Source: Pyrocephalus nanus
Taxonomy: Eukaryota; Chordata; Aves; Passeriformes; Tyrannidae
DNA: 64,000 nt
Direction of reading: 5' to 3'
Assembly: GCA_038380795.1 (NCBI GenBank)
Contig: CM076261.1
Coordinates: 7,570,556-7,634,555 of the forward strand
The translations under genes and the position numbers were made by a program. The notes under the pieces are model-generated. The model saw only the letters and a program-made list of their open reading frames with translations. It ran no database searches and was not told where the DNA came from. Below are positions 62,866 through 64,000 of the stretch, in pieces. Every line of letters begins with the position of its first letter. The first letter of the stretch is position 1.

Positions 62866-63139
62866 TGTCTATCAAATAGTTGTTGAAGAAGAACGCCCGC
62901 GGAGGACCAAAAAGACAACTGAAATCCTGAAATGCTACCCGGTGCCCATTCATTTCCAGAATGCCTCACTCTTGAATTCCCAGTACTACTTTGCTGCAGA
63001 GTTTCCAGCCAATGGTTTACAAGCTGCTCAACCTTTTACTATTGGTGATAACAAAACCTACAGTGGTTTCTGGAACACTCCTCTTCTTCCTCATAAGAGC
63101 TACAGCATCTATTTTCAAGCTGCTAGCAGAGCCAATGGG
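62866..63139 (+). CDS. PTPRM: PTPRM exon encoding rest of FN3 repeat 4 and the convertase-site region
   Basis: A 274-base exon that enters in phase 2 and leaves in phase 0. 'ag' from 35592-35593 plus t gives Ser, then V-Y-Q-I-V-V-E-E-E-R-P-R-R. The acceptor is 'ttcttag' at 62865 and the donor is GTAAGT at 63140, full consensus. The basic run R-P-R-R (62894-62905), followed by T-K-K, fits the proprotein-convertase consensus. R2B phosphatases are known to be cleaved in this FN3-4 region to give a non-covalently held ectodomain subunit. Two sequons are visible (NAS, NKT). The exon ends at ...SRANG, just before the juxtamembrane stretch. The transmembrane and phosphatase exons lie beyond the window. 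The Met codon at 62831 is intronic. Confidence 0.95.
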
Positions 63140-64000
63140 GTAAGTTTTGTGACAGGCATGATTTTGTACAGTATTTTTGTGTAAATAAATGATTGGCACC
63201 AACTAGCAAGATGCCCAATTTAGTTGCTAATGAGAAAATGAAGTAACCGTGAAATTTAACACACTGAGTTTAAAAAATAACAGTTTTCCTTACACAATAT
63301 TGGTTAATGATTAAAGGTTACAGGAAAGAGGAGGGGAAAACAGCACATTTTGTCAGTAGTGAACAGGCAAAGTAGTATGTTAACATTCTGTCTTATTATC
63401 TAAAAGCTGTCCAGTGACTGTGTTTGACTGACTTTTTTTCTTCTTTTTTGTTTGTTTTTGGTTTTTTGCTTTGAACAGGAGAATGTTGTGATTTTTTTTG
63501 TTAAGTTTAAGCCAAACTTGATTATGAGTTTTAGCACATCTGTCTTGGCATGTCCAGTCCTATTACCTTAGTTTCTAATGCCTTGAACTCTCATTTTCTC
63601 ATTTGGTTGCTCTGACAGAATTAGGAACCACTTTTTTTGTTCCTTTCTCCAAACAGTAAAAGAAAAAGAGATAGATGGAACTAAAACGAAAAGTGTGTAA
63701 AAGGATCTTCACAGATCATGTTTCATCAGACTAATTCTTCCTGGAATTGTTTTTCATTTCCTGGACAGACCTACACAGAGCCCTTCAATTCTTGATAAGC
63801 TTTGGCTGTCTGTGCTGACAGCCTGGAAATGTTTTCTGCCAGAAACTATAATGGTCCCTCTTTCACAGTGTACTGATGGTGCAGAAATGTGAAACACCAT
63901 TGATTATTTTTTCTTTCCAAAACTATCTCCCATGATGCCTTAAACTATACTATCTGTAAGAAAAAGAAAAATCTCCGAAAGTCATTATGTTACCAAAGTT
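63140..64000 (+). other. PTPRM: 5' part of next PTPRM intron
   Basis: It starts with GTAAGT and runs off the window. There is a T-rich stretch at about 63430-63472. I see no further exon. The frame reading through the donor reaches a stop at about 63182. Confidence 0.85.

Noticed and set aside
1..64000. Prokaryotic-type systems (operons, CRISPR, phage), tRNA or rRNA genes
   Set aside because: Nothing of this kind is visible. Spliced exons and CR1 repeats show a vertebrate nuclear intron landscape.

Overview
The window is AT-rich vertebrate DNA dominated by intron. It carries many CR1 LINE copies whose 3' ends finish in the ATTCTRTG-type octamer repeat. CR1 as the dominant interspersed repeat, few SINEs and a compact gene structure point to a bird. 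I cannot fix the species from the sequence.

One gene is recognisable, on the + strand: an interior piece of PTPRM, the R2B receptor-type protein tyrosine phosphatase mu, a homophilic cell-adhesion receptor. Five coding exons lie at 24738-25046, 28157-28266, 30926-31127, 35491-35593 and 62866-63139. All have AG/GT boundaries, and the reading frame joins cleanly across all four introns (entry phase 1; exit phases 1, 0, 1, 2, 0). Together they encode fibronectin type III (FN3) repeats 2, 3 and 4 and most of the membrane-proximal stretch that carries the proprotein-convertase site. The MAM, Ig and first FN3 exons lie upstream of the window. The transmembrane and phosphatase exons lie downstream.

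Layout: 1-24737 is the end of a long upstream intron with a large reverse CR1, two forward CR1 copies and a MIR/CORE-SINE-like relic. 24738-35593 holds four exons separated by 2.7-4.4 kb introns. 35594-62865 is a single 27.3 kb intron that interrupts FN3 repeat 4. It holds a probable ERV LTR relic (about 43365-43830), CR1 ends, a second MIR-like relic, low-complexity tracts and a long near-complementary hairpin at 53005-53102. 62866-63139 is the last exon, and 63140-64000 is the start of the next intron.

Almost all other open frames are short, lack homology I can recognise, and fit chance expectation in stop-rich AT sequence. I saw no tRNA, rRNA, CRISPR, operon or prokaryotic-type system. The best candidate for something undescribed is the intronic hairpin at 53005-53102. 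Its + strand RNA could pair over about 36 positions with mostly G-U-compatible mismatches. It could be a pre-miRNA-like locus or a relic of a palindromic transposable element.
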